Shown here: positions 53,126-64,000 of the stretch, piece after piece
Layout of the letters: each line of letters starts with the position of its first letter
Numbering within the stretch: the first letter of the stretch is position 1
Source: Hymenopus coronatus
Taxonomy: Eukaryota > Arthropoda > Insecta > Mantodea > Hymenopodidae
Length of the DNA stretch: 64,000 nt
Assembly (NCBI GenBank): GCA_030762935.1
Contig: CM060895.1
Location: 75,127,001-75,191,000, forward strand
Reading direction: 5' to 3'
Translations under genes and position numbers: made by a program
The notes under the pieces: model-generated
What the model was told of the DNA's origin: nothing
Seen by the model: the letters and a program-made list of their open reading frames with translations, nothing else
Database searches by the model: none

Positions 53126-53680
53126 AAAAGCATGCAAAACATTAAATAGTTATTATGTAATTTTTGAAATAATAGTTTAATATTAGTAAATATATATTTT
53201 TAAATGATGTGTAAAATATTAAAATATTGGCTTTATTATGAATAAGAAATAATGTAAACATTTGGAACACATGCGTCAGCTTAAGTAATTAGGTATCGGG
53301 GTATGGTATTGCAGATTTTTATTTATTTATTACTACTACTACCACCACAAACACCACCACATTTAGCGACGAGTTTGTGAACGCAACCTCTTGTCTTGTG
53401 CGTTTAAGTTTGCTACACTGACTTTGACACTCATTTGTCTCAAACCTACTACATTTTGTTGTGTGTCACCGCTCAGATGCAGTTGGTCTTCTAACTAGTA
53501 ATGATATTGAAGCAGTGTAGTTAAAGTGGGTAAGTCTCTTGTTATTGGTATGCTCTGGTTCAAATGGTGTTTCTCGTTTGCATGATTATATTCATGACCT
53601 TTAATTACTAAATTTTCAATTACTGAACATCTTTATCAAACATTTACTGATTCTTTAAGTATTCTGTGGGCAGGAAGAAA
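53126..53680. repeat. Second segmental duplication, copy 1 (with possible exon)
   Basis: Aligns with 58370-58860. Shared blocks: 'ATATTGCAGATTTTTA'-like acceptor region, 'ACATTTAGCG', 'TTTTGTTGTGT', 'TCACCGCTC' and 'GCAGTGTAGTTAAAGT' followed by a consensus donor GGTAAGT (53529-53535). No conserved reading frame is evident, so a non-coding first exon is as likely as a repeat. Confidence 0.5.
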
Positions 53681-54497
53681 ACCTGATGTATTTCATTCAC
53701 ATGATTATCTCTGCAAAATAATATTAAAAAGCGATTCTTTTATCTACTTCATGCTAATCGAGATAAACATTAGCAATACCGGTTTTATTACTTAGCTTCT
53801 TGTAAGTAGAAAGGGGAATAAGGGAATACGGTAGGTTAAACCGACAGTCAAATGTTTTAAAATGTGGTTGCTATAGGGTTCACATCCGTTTCTTTGCGTG
53901 GCCAGAAGTTGACAAGTTCCCGTATGAGAAAGGTTTTAAATATTTTAAAACTGAAACCAATAACAAAGTATATCTCAAAAACGGTCAACTCCTCGAAAAA
54001 AATATATATATTACATAAATTGTGTGTTTTACAGAAATCTATATTTTTGTGTAGTAAGTATTTATCTCTCTCTTACGGTTTACCAATTGGTGCAACATTC
54101 AGAAAAATTCATTCAGAATAGAGATGTCTTCAGAGGCTATGACCAGAAAATTCAAATATAAGTTTATCTAATTATCTTAAATATAAGAGATTTTAATCAA
54201 AACTGTTAAGAGCCCTTTTTGAGAAAACCAAAATTTCGAATTTTTATCCATGTAAAGGGTAATTGGGAGAGAAAATCTTGAAAATCTTCCCGTCGCATTC
54301 ATGGAAGATACTGAACTTAATTATGAAGTTTAATATTTAATGGACTTTTCGTTTTTGAGCTATGCTGCTCCCCCACACACACACATTTTCCTAAAATGTC
54401 TTTTTTATTCATGTGTATTTCCGGTGAAATCACGGTATCGAATTTTTATGTGCAATACAATACCGTCTCTATACACTAAGTACATAGTACGTAATAT
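53681..54497 (+). repeat. HLE, nearly full length
   Basis: Start CTGATGTATTTCATTCAC; right end 'CTAAGTACATAGTACGTAA' lacks the final GAGAAAGTAAAA. Present only in copy 1 of the second duplication. Confidence 0.75.
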
Positions 54498-55409
54498 GGT
54501 AGCACAAAAAGCATATGACGATATTAAAAAATTCTAAATTGTTAACGACCTTTTGTAAACCTGTTTTCTTTGATTCGAGACATATGTGTAGACATCTCTG
54601 AAACTCAAAAATTTGTGCAATATATATTTTGAAGTAAAAATGTTGTTTTTCTTTCAGCAAAGGTATCTTTATTAAATACTCTTATCTATTGTACACATTT
54701 TTGTGTTTTTCTATTTTCCAAAGTTTATTTTTTTTTCTTCAGAAAACACAGTATTTAGTTTCCTTTAATTAGATATATGATACAGCCATTTAATATGTTA
54801 TGTGGTGGGCTTTATTCTTTTTGAAACTAAAAACATGCATAAAACTCAATCATTGAGAAAACGCGGGACGAACTTTAGAATTCTGGTTGAAGTCTTAACA
54901 GCTTCCAGTTAGAAAACTCCTAATAATGGCCAGTTAAAACAAAATTATATATAAACTAGATATATTTGTACAGCAGAGTGAACCAAAACTTAAAAACCCA
55001 AAATTTTAACCAAAAGTGTCATTTTAAGGGGACATGAATACTCTAAATTGAGACTTGAATTTATCTGAGATGTACACACCAGCTTGTCTCTAGTGGCTAC
55101 TCGCTGTGACGTAAATGCAGTGTGTATTTTGTCTTCTTTAGAAATTGCGCATTTCTCCAGGAATATCCGATTTCCTTGCTTGTCTTGAACTTCTGCCCTG
55201 TGATTTTGTTGCGTGCGAATGCTTGTTTAGGATGTGAGGGGATTTCACTTGCGGTTTTTGAGAGATATGGATTTTCCTTACAATACTATTCTTGTGTCTA
55301 ATGAATAAATATCTCGCCCATAAAGTTAAAAATATGTCTTTGTTGTTGAACTACGCTACACGTCAAATGGGGCTGAATTTTTATTTCCTTTAATATTATA
55401 GTGAACAGG
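54498..55409. other. Duplicated AT-rich DNA, then unassigned
   Basis: 54520-54840 aligns with 60495-60800 ('AAAAATTCTAAATTGTTAA', 'TACACATTTTTGTG'). 54950-55409 is unique, includes a TGACGTAA near 55119 and slightly GC-richer DNA, but no supported gene. Confidence 0.45.
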
Positions 55410-55917
55410 ACAATATTGTATCCCAACCAAACTTCGATATTGGTATTTCACCAGACCAATGTGACTTCCTGAATCCAAAAAACATTTTCTTTTACTTTCT
55501 CTACTCTATATAGTACATAGAGAGTAGTATTTCATTCCATCCAAAAATTCGATACCGATATTTCACTAGAATTATAGGTTTGAGGGTCCCCTATTTCCAA
55601 AAAAAAAAAATTCTACAAAAAAGTGCGTTTGTAGCAGAACAAAATGTATCAAAAACGACAAGTTTGTTATAACTAAACTTGATAATTAAGTTCAGCATCT
55701 TTCTTGTGTGCACCACAAAGATTACAATAAAATCCTCCAACCCTAAACGACCATTTTCATTGGTGACATTTTCGAAAATTGTGTTTCTCTCAAAAATGGC
55801 TATTTGTTTAAAATAGCATATATCAAATACATTTAAATGGCAAATAAAATGTATAACTTGAATTTTATGGGAATTGCCTCTGAAGCCCTTTTCACTTTGT
55901 ATAACTGCTGGTAACCC

Positions 55918-55959
<42 letters not shown>

Positions 55960-56520
55960 TGAACACCTATAACACACAATATTTAAACACAATTTATTCA
56001 ATATTTTTGCGAAGTTACCATTTCCGAGATTTTCTATGTTATTGGTTGCAATTTTAAAATACTTACTCTTCTAAAACTTGTATTTGTTAGTTCTGCTAAC
56101 TTTTTGTTACTGCTGGCCATGCACAGAAAACCGAATTTACATTCCAGAACGACATCATTTAAAAGATATGAAAGTCGCTTTATCCTAGTGTATTCCATTA
56201 TTTTCATTATAATTGTAAGAAAGTAACTAATAAGACAATATCTGCTAATTTTTATCTTGATTAGCATGAAATGGATAGAAGGGTTATATAATTTAAGATC
56301 TTATATTCATGAAATGATATTAGAATGCAATTCTGGATTGATATATTTGCTTATTTACACCAAACTCATTACTTTTATAGAAGACCAAATAGACTTTAAT
56401 AAGTGCAATAATTGAGTAAAAAGTAATATTTATTATTACAAAGTTTATTTAATAAGCTTTGTAAGAACATTTTGTTACAGAATAGATAAAAAATGGTCAT
56501 GTAAATGGAACACATCATAT
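55410..56520 (-). repeat. HLE with extra terminal fragment and insert
   Basis: 55410-55490 is an older palindrome-side scrap; the main copy begins at 55492 ('CTCTATATAGTACATAGAGAG') with (GA)n at 55923-55954, and ends 'GAATGGAACACATCA' near 56519. About 170 bp of unrelated AT-rich DNA (56285-56455) interrupts it near the left end. Confidence 0.65.
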
Positions 56521-56735
56521 ATTTAGAAAAAGGTCTGGTCTTGTGTGTGTGTGTGTTTTAACAGCATAACTAAAATGGAAAGTGGTTAAATATCAAGGTT
56601 AAGCAGTACTTCCCAAAGATGCAACTCGAAGATTTTAAACAATTCCTCACACATTGAAGTACCCTAAATTAAAGTTTTTTTCGAAATCTACAAGGAATTT
56701 TGTATATCTTATAAAATATTCAGAGTTAAACGGAA
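56521..56735 (-). repeat. HLE internal fragment
   Basis: From the microsatellite (GT)n at about 56542-56556 through 'CAGCATAACTAAAATGG', with a large deletion afterwards. Confidence 0.55.
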
Positions 56736-56776
56736 ACGTACTAAAGAAATAAATAAAAAATCAAACAAAAATAAAA

Positions 56777-58360
56777 GAATCAGATGTCTTCAATTATCTT
56801 TTATCTATTCTTTATCTTTTCTGCAAGCAAACCAATCTTACAAAAGATTTATTATCGTATCTATAACCTGATAATCGATATGAATATTAGCAAAAATTCT
56901 TTTATTAGTAACTTCCTTTTAGCAGAAGGGAAATATAGGAATATACTAGGTTAAAGTCATAGTCAAATTGTTTAAAAACCAGTCTCTATGTGAAAACTGA
57001 GGTTTGGTTCGCTTTCCAGGGCCAGAAGTAAAACGCGAGATGAAGCAAAGGTGACTTCCCATTTGAGAAAAGTTACATGGATTAAAATTGAAACCAGAAA
57101 GACGGAATAACTCGGAAACAATCAAAACTGATTGACACAAATTGTGTGTTTTTGCGAGAAACAGGGTATACATTTTTATTTTCTCTGTACGTACTATGTA
57201 CATAGTGTATAGAGAAGGTATTGATTGCATTGTACCCAAAAATTCGATACCGAGATTTCACCGGAAATAAATGTTTTGAGACCACCTGAATCCAAAAAAA
57301 GCATTTTTATAAAATCGGCCGTGTGTGTGTCTGTCTATGTGTGTGTCTGTGTTTCTGTGGGCAGCATAGCTCAAAAACAAAAAGACCGTTAAATACCATA
57401 CTTGGTATTTAAGTTCAGTATCTTCCAAGGATACGACACGAATATTTTCAAGAATATATAATAGACAAATAATATGTATATCTTGAATTTTCTGGGAATA
57501 GCCTCTAAAGACTACTTTATTCTGGATGAATTTTACGGAATTTTGTGTAACACACAACAAATGTGGAGCACATTAGCACATTAAAACACACACTTTTTAT
57601 ATACATTTTTTTCGTGGAGTTGATCGTTTTTTGGATATTCCTTGTTTCTTGTTTCAACCTCAAAAAAAAACTTATACTTTTCTTATACAGGAATTTGTCA
57701 ACTCCTGTCCATACAAACAAAGGAACTTCAGTCACATAGCAACCAGCTTTTGCTATCACTTTAACCTATGTTACTCTCTTATTTCGCTTCTACTTATAGG
57801 GAAGCAAGTAATAAGACTATTTCTGCTAAATTTTTCTCACTTAGCATAAAGTAAATAGAAGCATAAACTTTTTAACAAAAATTTGTTGCAGAGATATAGA
57901 AAAAGTCAAGTGAATGGAGTACATCAGATTTTTTTACACCATGTTTTTGACTGTCTCTTACTGGTTGCCAATTATGCAAAATTCATCACAAATGAAGAGC
58001 TTTTCAGAGACTATTCCCAGAAAAATCAAGATATAAATCTTATTTATCTAAAGTCTCTTTAATATGGTACTTTAATTGAAACCATTAGAGCCATTTTTGA
58101 GGACAAACATAATTTTGTGCATGTAATGGAAATGTTATAGCGAGAGGATTTTCCTGAAATCCAGGTGTCGCATGCTTGCAAGTTTGGTATTTAACGGTCT
58201 TCCGTTTTTGTGCTAAGCCGATCACACACACACGCGTGGACCTTATCCTAAAAATGTCCGGTGAGGCATTGACATCGCATTTTTGGATGGAATACAATTC
58301 TTTCACTACCTACTATGTACATAAAATTGTATAATTGTGTATAGTGCGTGTGGACAAAGT
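56777..58360 (+). repeat. HLE with a second HLE nested inside
   Basis: Left part 56777-57171 and right part 57929-58360 together make one plus-orientation HLE. The break falls in the T run of 'ATACATTTTT ... TTTACACCATGTTTTTGAC'. Confidence 0.8.
57172..57928 (-). repeat. Nested HLE, minus orientation
   Basis: Clean palindrome 'GTACTATGTACATAGTGTATAG' region at 57190-57211; ends ACATCAGA at 57928. An internal deletion of about 100 bp lies near 57452. Confidence 0.8.
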
Positions 58361-58863
58361 AAAACGTAGGTGAGAGATTATTTTAAACCCCTATGTAAAT
58401 AATTATTATTCAAGTTTCATACTAATAAATATATTTTAAAAGTATGAGTAAAATATTGAGATATTGGTTGTATTATGAAATAGGAAATAAATGTAGGAAT
58501 TTGGAATGTATACACCCGTTTAAGTAATTATATTGGATGTCATATTGCAGATTTTTAATTATTTATTACCATACCTTCATTATAATATTACATTTAGCGT
58601 TGAGTTTCTGAGTGGAACCGCTTGTTTGTTTCCTTTAGGTCTGCTGCCCTGACTGACAGACATCTGTCTCAAGCTTGCATTTTGTTGTGTTTCACCGCTC
58701 GAAGGCAGTCGGTCGTCTGGCTGGTGTTGATATTGCAGCAGTGTAGTTAAAGTCGGTAAGTTTCCTACTGTTGGTTACCTCTTGCTTCAAAGAGTGCTTC
58801 TGGCCAGTATCAATGTATTCATTATTTGAAAAATCTTTGGTAATTACCTTTATGTAATTATTT
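58361..58863. repeat. Second segmental duplication, copy 2 (with possible exon)
   Basis: Partner of 53126-53560. The conserved donor is GGTAAGT at 58755-58761. Blocks between acceptor-like 'CATATTGCAG' (about 58551) and this donor are the best conserved. Confidence 0.5.
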
Positions 58864-60341
58864 GGCCGCTCTAAAAATCTAATGAAACTAAGTCTGATTG
58901 ATTGACTTTGTATTTATGATGACGATTTCAAAGGTTTTATCTGTCGGAAAAGCTTGTTTTTTACTTTCTCTATACGTACTATGTACATAGTGTATAGAGA
59001 AGTTACCTATTGCATTGTACCCAAAAATTCGATTCCGAGATTTCACCGGAAATACATGTTTTAAGACCACCTGAATTAAAAAAAAAAAGCATTTTTAGAA
59101 AAATGTCCATGTGTGTCTGTGGGCAGCATAGCTCAAAAACGAAAATACCGTTATATACCAAACTTGGTATTTAAATTCAGTATCTTCCAAGGATGTAACA
59201 CGAATATTTTCAAGAAAATCCCCCCACTCCCAACTACCCTTCAGATGGAAAAATTTTCGAAAATTTTGATTTTCTAAAAATGGCTCTAACGATTTTGTTT
59301 AAAATAGCATATATTAAAGATATATACTTGACAAATAATATGTATATCTTGCATTTTATGGGAATAGCCTCTGAAGACTACTTTATTTTGGATGAATTTT
59401 ACGGAATGTTGTGCTACTGGTAAACCGTAAGAGATAGATAAAAATTTACCACACAAAAATGTAGAGCACATTAAAACACACAATTTATGTTATACACTTT
59501 TTTTCGTGGAGTTGATAGTTTTTTAGATATTCCTTGTTTTTTGTTTCAGCCTTAAAAACCATATTTTTCTCATATCGGATTTTGTCAACTCCTGTCCATA
59601 CAAACAAAGGAACTTCAGTCACATAGCAACCATTTTTGCTATCACTTTAACCTATGTTACTCTCTTATTTCGCTTCTACTTACAGGGAAGCAAGTAATAA
59701 GACTATTCTGCTAATTTTTTCTCACTTAGCATGAAGTAAATAGCATCATAAACTTTTCAACAAAAATTTGATTCAGAGATATAGAGAAAGTCATGTGAAT
59801 GGAACACATCAGATTTTTTATTACAGATGAATTAATGTGCATGTTAGAACGTTTGATTTTTGCGTATATGATGGATGTTTACCAAATAATGATATATAAA
59901 CGAGTATTATATAAATGCTTTAATATCTAGAAACATGTTTCTACTCCAAGTACTACCACAATAGAAAATTATAAACATAAATTTGTATACACACACACTA
60001 ACCTTAACGGATTGAAAATCGCAGGACTCGGCGATATATGACGTTCTTGCATACCAATAGTTACAGAATCTTCCGCTAGCAACGAAACTAAGCTATTTCA
60101 TTATAAGAGTATTTCAGCATATACCTCACATTAAAAAAAAACATTTATTATTCATTTAATACTCGTGTATGTGTAATTATTTGTTAAATATCCGACATAT
60201 ACGCAAAATACCAACAATTCCAGCATGCACACGAATTCGCCTATAGTAAAAAAATAAGCTTTTTCGACAAATGAAACCTTTGAAATAATCACCATAAATA
60301 TACTCAATCACACTTAGTTTCATTCGATTTTTAGAGCGGCC
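58864..60341. mobile_element. Long-TIR DNA element with an HLE inside
   Basis: Ends GGCCGCTCTAAAAATC (58864) and GATTTTTAGAGCGGCC (to 60341). Inverted similarity extends about 90 bp ('AATGAAACTAAGT', 'ATTTCAAAGGTTT') and, past the HLE, another 100 bp ('TTTTGCGTATATG', 'CGAGTATTA'), so arms are about 200 bp. Without the HLE it is about 620 bp. Non-coding. No target duplication recognised. Absent from copy 1 of the surrounding duplication. Confidence 0.7.
58957..59813 (-). repeat. HLE, full length (857 bp), inside the long-TIR element
   Basis: TTTTTTACTTTCTCTATACG at the left with the cleanest palindrome in the window (58964-59002), then every landmark through CACATCAGA at 59813. Very few decayed boxes, so probably one of the younger copies. 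Confidence 0.9.
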
Positions 60342-60804
60342 CATGTTCTACATAATAACCACATCTTTAATTATTGAGAAATGTTTAAAAAGTTTTACTG
60401 AGTCATGAGGAAACCAATACTAAATGTTCCATGAGCAAAAAGTAAACAAAAATATTTTAATGGTAATGCATATATATATTAATATTGATTTTCTTCCAAA
60501 AAATTCTAAATTGTTAATGAATTGTGTAAAAAGGTTTTCTGTGGTTCCAAACATTCTTATATATAAGTAGAAATTCCTGAACATCAAAAGGTTACGCAAT
60601 GTACATTTTGAAGTTTTAAAGGTTTCTCTTTAGAAAGGGTGTTTGTTATTCAATATGTTTGTCTAATGTACACATTTTTGTGGTTTGCTATTTTCAAAAT
60701 ATTTCTCTTACTTCAGAGTATATAATTTACCTTAATTTAGTTATAAGATACAACCATTTAAGATGCTATGTAATGGGTATACTATTTTTTTAAACTAAAA
60801 AAAA
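60342..60804. other. Duplicated AT-rich DNA
   Basis: 60490-60800 aligns with 54515-54840. No reading frame. Confidence 0.5.
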
Positions 60805-61281
60805 TCTGATATGCTCCATTCACATGACTTTCCCCACATTTCTCTAACAAATTATTGATAATAAGCCTATTCTCCTATTTGATGCTAAAACATTATTAGA
60901 AACGGCCTTACTACTTAGTTTCTTATAATTAGAAGGGAAATAAAAGAATACACTAGGCTATACCGACAGTCAAATGTTTTAAAATGTGCTTGCTATGGGA
61001 TTGAAATCCGTTTCTTTGGTTGGCCAAACGTTGACAAGTTCCCGTATGAGAAAAGCTTAAGTATTTTAAAACTGAAATTAATATCGAGGAATTCCTCGCA
61101 AACTGCCAAATCTACGAAAAAAATATATACATATGACATAAATTGTATTGTCGTAAGTTTTTGTCTATCTCTTACGGTTTACCAGTTATGCGAAATTCAA
61201 TAAAAAATCATCCAAAATAAGGTCTTCAGAAGCTATTCCCAGAAAATTCAGGATATACATTTTATTTGTGATGCGAATATC
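60805..61281 (+). repeat. HLE left half
   Basis: TCTGATATGCTCCATTCAC to 'GGATATACATTTTATTTGTG'. Faces a minus-orientation HLE that begins at 61283. Confidence 0.75.
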
Positions 61282-61282
61282 T

Positions 61283-61383
61283 GCACATGTACTTTATTAT
61301 AGTGTATAGAGAAGCTATTGCATTCCTCCAAAAACTTTGATACCGAGATGTCACCTAAAAAAGATGTACCGAAAGGTCCGCGC

Positions 61384-61414
<31 letters not shown>

Positions 61415-62123
61415 TGTGTGTGTGAACACAACTCAAAAACAAAACGTTGGTAAAATACCATGTTTGGTATATGTTAAGTCTCTTCCAAGGATGCAACACG
61501 AAAATTTTGAGGAAAATCCCCCCACACCAAATTACCCTTTACATGGAAACATTTTCAAAAAATTTGCTGTTCCCAAAATTGGCTCTAACGATTTTGATTA
61601 AAATGCCGTAAATTAAATATATTTACATACAAATAAAATGCGCATCTTTAATTTTCTGGAAATAGCGTCTGAAGACCTCTTTATTCTGGATGAATTTCAC
61701 TAGATTTTTCATAACTAATAAACCGTAAGAGACAAACAAAAACTTACTACACAAAATATGTAAATCTCGTTGAAACACACAATTTGTCATGTACAGTTTT
61801 TCGCAGAGTTCACTCCTTTTTAGATATTCGTTGTTATTGGTTTCAGTTTTAAAAAAAAAACTTAAAAATTTTTACATACGGGAATATGTCAAATCTAGAC
61901 AATTCAAAGAAACGGATTTCATCCACGTGACAACCAGCTGTTAAAACATTTTGACTACCGTTTCAGCCTAGTGTATCCATTATTTTCCTTCCACTTAAAA
62001 GGATACAAGCAATAAGACAATTTATGCTAATGTTTATCTCGATTAGCATAAAGTAGATAGAAGAAAAAGCTTTTTAACAATAATTTGTTACGGAGAAAAA
62101 GCATGTCACTGATACAAATCAGA
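61283..62123 (-). repeat. HLE, nearly full length (841 bp)
   Basis: Palindrome reduced ('TACTTTATTATAGTGTATAG'). The microsatellite is (CG)n joined to (TG)n at 61380-61423, a potential Z-DNA tract. Ends CAAATCAGA at 62123. Confidence 0.8.
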
Positions 62124-62335
62124 TTTTTCTATGTATGGTGAATATGGCAATATTACATACCAACCAAACTAGGTATACCTTTGTGACTCCCTGAATTAAA
62201 AAAAAACATTTTTTTTTTTTTTTAAGTATTACACAGTAGATATAGAGAAGCTAAAACATTCGACCCAAAAATTCGATACCGTGATTTCAATGGAAATACA
62301 TGTTCTAGTGCCCTGTATAAAAAAAATTGTAAGTG
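62124..62335 (-). repeat. HLE terminal fragments
   Basis: Two palindrome-side scraps: 62135-62195 ('ACCAACCAAACTAGG') and 62215-62330 ('CCCAAAAATTCGATACCG', 'GAAATACATGTTCTAG') separated by a T run. Confidence 0.5.
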
Positions 62336-62730
62336 TGCTCCATTCACGTGACTTTCTCCATATGTACTGCAAACAAATTACTCTTAAGATCATTAATTTA
62401 TCCACATGCAAATTTCGATAAAACTTAGCTGAGATTGCCTTATTACTTGTTTCCTTCTAAACAGATGGAAAATACCTGAATGCACTAATCGTAAGTGATA
62501 GTCAAATTTTAAGAAATCTGCTCGCTTTATGAACAATTGAAGTTGGGTTCACTTTGCACGGCAAGGAGTAAAGAAATGAAAGAGTTTGAGAAAAGTTTAA
62601 GTAGTTTAAAACTAAAACCAACAATAAGGAATATCTCGGAAACGGTTAAACTCCACAAAAATTGTATAGGACATAAGTCGTGTATTTTTACAGATCTACA
62701 TTTTATTGTGTGCTGTTTCCAGAAAATGTA
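62336..62730 (+). repeat. HLE left half
   Basis: 'TGTGCTCCATTCACGTGAC' to 'GTGCTGTTTCCAGAAAATG' in normal order; a short opposite-facing scrap follows (62733-62800). Confidence 0.65.
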
Positions 62731-62804
62731 AATCTGGTTAAAACGCAAAATTTATTATATGTACATTTTTGGGGAGTTAATATTTTTGAGTTTTCCTTTT
62801 TATC

Positions 62805-63207
62805 TCAGGCAGCCATTTCGGTAAAATAACGGGAGTGAGGCTGCAATCCATAACATATTTAATGCAAAAACTCCGGATGGATTCCCTGGTGCATTCTCAT
62901 GGTGAAAGAGTATTTTCTTCTTCGCCAAATGGGGCTTTTCCAGCCCCTTCTTCAGAACAGATTCATCGGTTGTAATCCAATGTTGTGTTTGTTTGGTTTC
63001 CTGGCATCCTTCGGATTTCGCTTAAATAGCTAAAAACACACATTTGAAGCTCGGAGTTCCTTGAGCAAGCGAGGCACCCAGAGGGATGAAAACTTTTCAC
63101 GCAAAATTTGAATTGCCGTTCCGTCGATACACTTACGGTCTCTGCCATTTCGTGAGCTTTCGTTCGAGGATGAGCGAGATTTATGTGGTGGTCTTTTTCA
63201 GAGATTT
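62805..63207 (-). mobile_element. Mariner transposase fragment
   Basis: The minus strand reads HEMAETVSVSTERQFK (helix-turn-helix region), then in shifted frames WVPRLL, LFKRNP, HLAKKK and ILFHHENAP, the order of a mariner transposase. The segment with the first catalytic Asp is deleted and the second is Glu (HHENAP), with several frameshifts. Distinct from the relics at 25.8-27.7 kb. Confidence 0.65.
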
Positions 63208-63487
63208 CCTTGGTGGAGGGTGCGGAGATTTTCTTGAAAATCCTCGTGACGCATCCTTGGAAGATACCAAACCTAAATACCAAATTTGGTTTTTAACGGA
63301 CTTTTCATTTTTGAGCTATGATGCCCACAGACACACACACACGACATTTTTCTAAAAATTATTTTTTTTTCAGATTCAGGGGGTCTCAAAATATGTATTT
63401 GCGCTGAAATCTCGGTATCGATTTTTTGGGTACATTACAATAGCTTCTTTATACACTATGTACATAGTACGTGTAGAGAAAGTAAAA
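63208..63487 (+). repeat. HLE right end
   Basis: 'GATTTTCTTGAAAATCCTCG', CACA tract at 63332-63343, palindrome 'ACTATGTACATAGTACG' (63458-63474) and end GTAGAGAAAGTAAAAA. Confidence 0.75.
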
Positions 63488-63935
63488 ATGTATGGGACAT
63501 AAATTGTTTGTTTCAACGAGGTCAACATATTTTGTGAAGTAGGTTTTTGTCTATCTCTTACGGTTCACTGGTTATATAAAATCCAGCAAATTTCATCCTC
63601 AAAGCAGAAATTTTCAAGCGATATTCCCAGAAAATGCAATTATTCGTCGTGTGAATATATTTAATATAAGATATTTTAATAAAAATCCTTAGCTATTTTT
63701 GAGAAAACAAACATTTTCAAAAATTTGTCCATATTCATGTGGTTTGGGGACGGGAGATTTTTCTGAAAATCTTCGTGTTGTATCCTTAAAAGAATCTAAA
63801 CTTATATACCAAATTTGGTATATTACAGACCTTTCGTTTTTGAGTTATGGTGTTCAGACACACGGACACACACACAGGGACCTTTTTCTAAAAATTCTTT
63901 TTTTTATACAGGGGACCCTAAACGTGTATACCTTC
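63488..63935 (+). repeat. HLE right half without terminus
   Basis: Joined directly to the AAAAA end of the previous copy: 'TGTCTATCTCTTACGGTTC' through CACACGGACACACACACAGG to 'GGGGACCCTAAACGTGTATACC'. The window ends in unassigned AT-rich DNA (63936-64000). Confidence 0.65.
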
Positions 63936-64000
63936 TCGCAATAGCGAATTGTTAATAAATATTGCAATTTTTCAATTTTAGATAAAACACATTGGATAAC

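Noticed and set aside
53361..53535. Putative exon as protein-coding
   Set aside because: The two duplicates share no conserved open frame through this segment; kept only as a possible non-coding exon.

Overview
The window is AT-rich eukaryotic DNA dense in transposable elements. The mix (several tRNA-headed SINE families, mariner elements, a THAP/P-like transposon, a PHD-finger non-LTR retrotransposon) points to an arthropod. A chelicerate such as a spider would fit, but that is inference from repeat style. There is no operon structure, no rRNA, no intact tRNA gene and no CRISPR array.

The only convincing host gene is a small intronless gene for a secreted protein of 138 residues with six cysteines. 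It occurs three times: two intact direct copies (23726-24142 and 35175-35591) and one inverted, frameshifted pseudogene (43165-42745). The two intact copies lie in a tandem segmental duplication (unit A about 16.94-25.7 kb, unit B about 29.35-37.15 kb). Most of the duplication is clearly diverged, but two tracts are almost identical: 523 bp covering promoter plus most of the coding region (100%), and a 720-bp non-coding tract rich in TGACGT motifs (about 99%). A second, older duplication joins 53.13-54.9 kb with 58.37-60.8 kb.

The commonest component, about 45% of the window by hand tally, is one repeat family with full-length copies of about 850-900 bp. I call it HLE (Helitron-like element). 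It starts TCTGATGTGTTCC, has a CA/TG microsatellite in its right third, and ends in a palindrome followed by TAGAGAAAGTAAAA. Comparing units A and B gives two filled/empty-site pairs: in both, the element sits between A and T with no clear target duplication. Two copies lie head to tail without spacer at 37268-39030, and a second such pair is at 13327-15057. These traits suggest a non-autonomous rolling-circle (Helitron or Helentron-like) family with unusual ends.

Other elements: SINE families A (2637, 4702, 7005, 21252), B (11012, 29113, 39048, 45802, 46686, 52459), C (1340, 41107, 51811), D (4970, 10060) and single families at 1045, 8190 (perfect 15-bp target duplication), 11487 and 44700; a 2.97-kb THAP/P-like transposon (12453-15424) inserted in an HLE and itself invaded by HLEs; mariner relics at 25846-27730 and 62805-63207; TIR elements at 27971, 33716, 39379, 44330 and 58864; LTR-like segments at 19480 and 39979; LINE 3' fragments at 46189 and 46980; and a nearly full-length but broken LINE with a tetranucleotide tail at 47440-51505. 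Remaining gaps are AT-rich DNA in which I recognise nothing. Coordinates of repeats were set by eye and may be off by a few to tens of bases, except where exact junctions are given.
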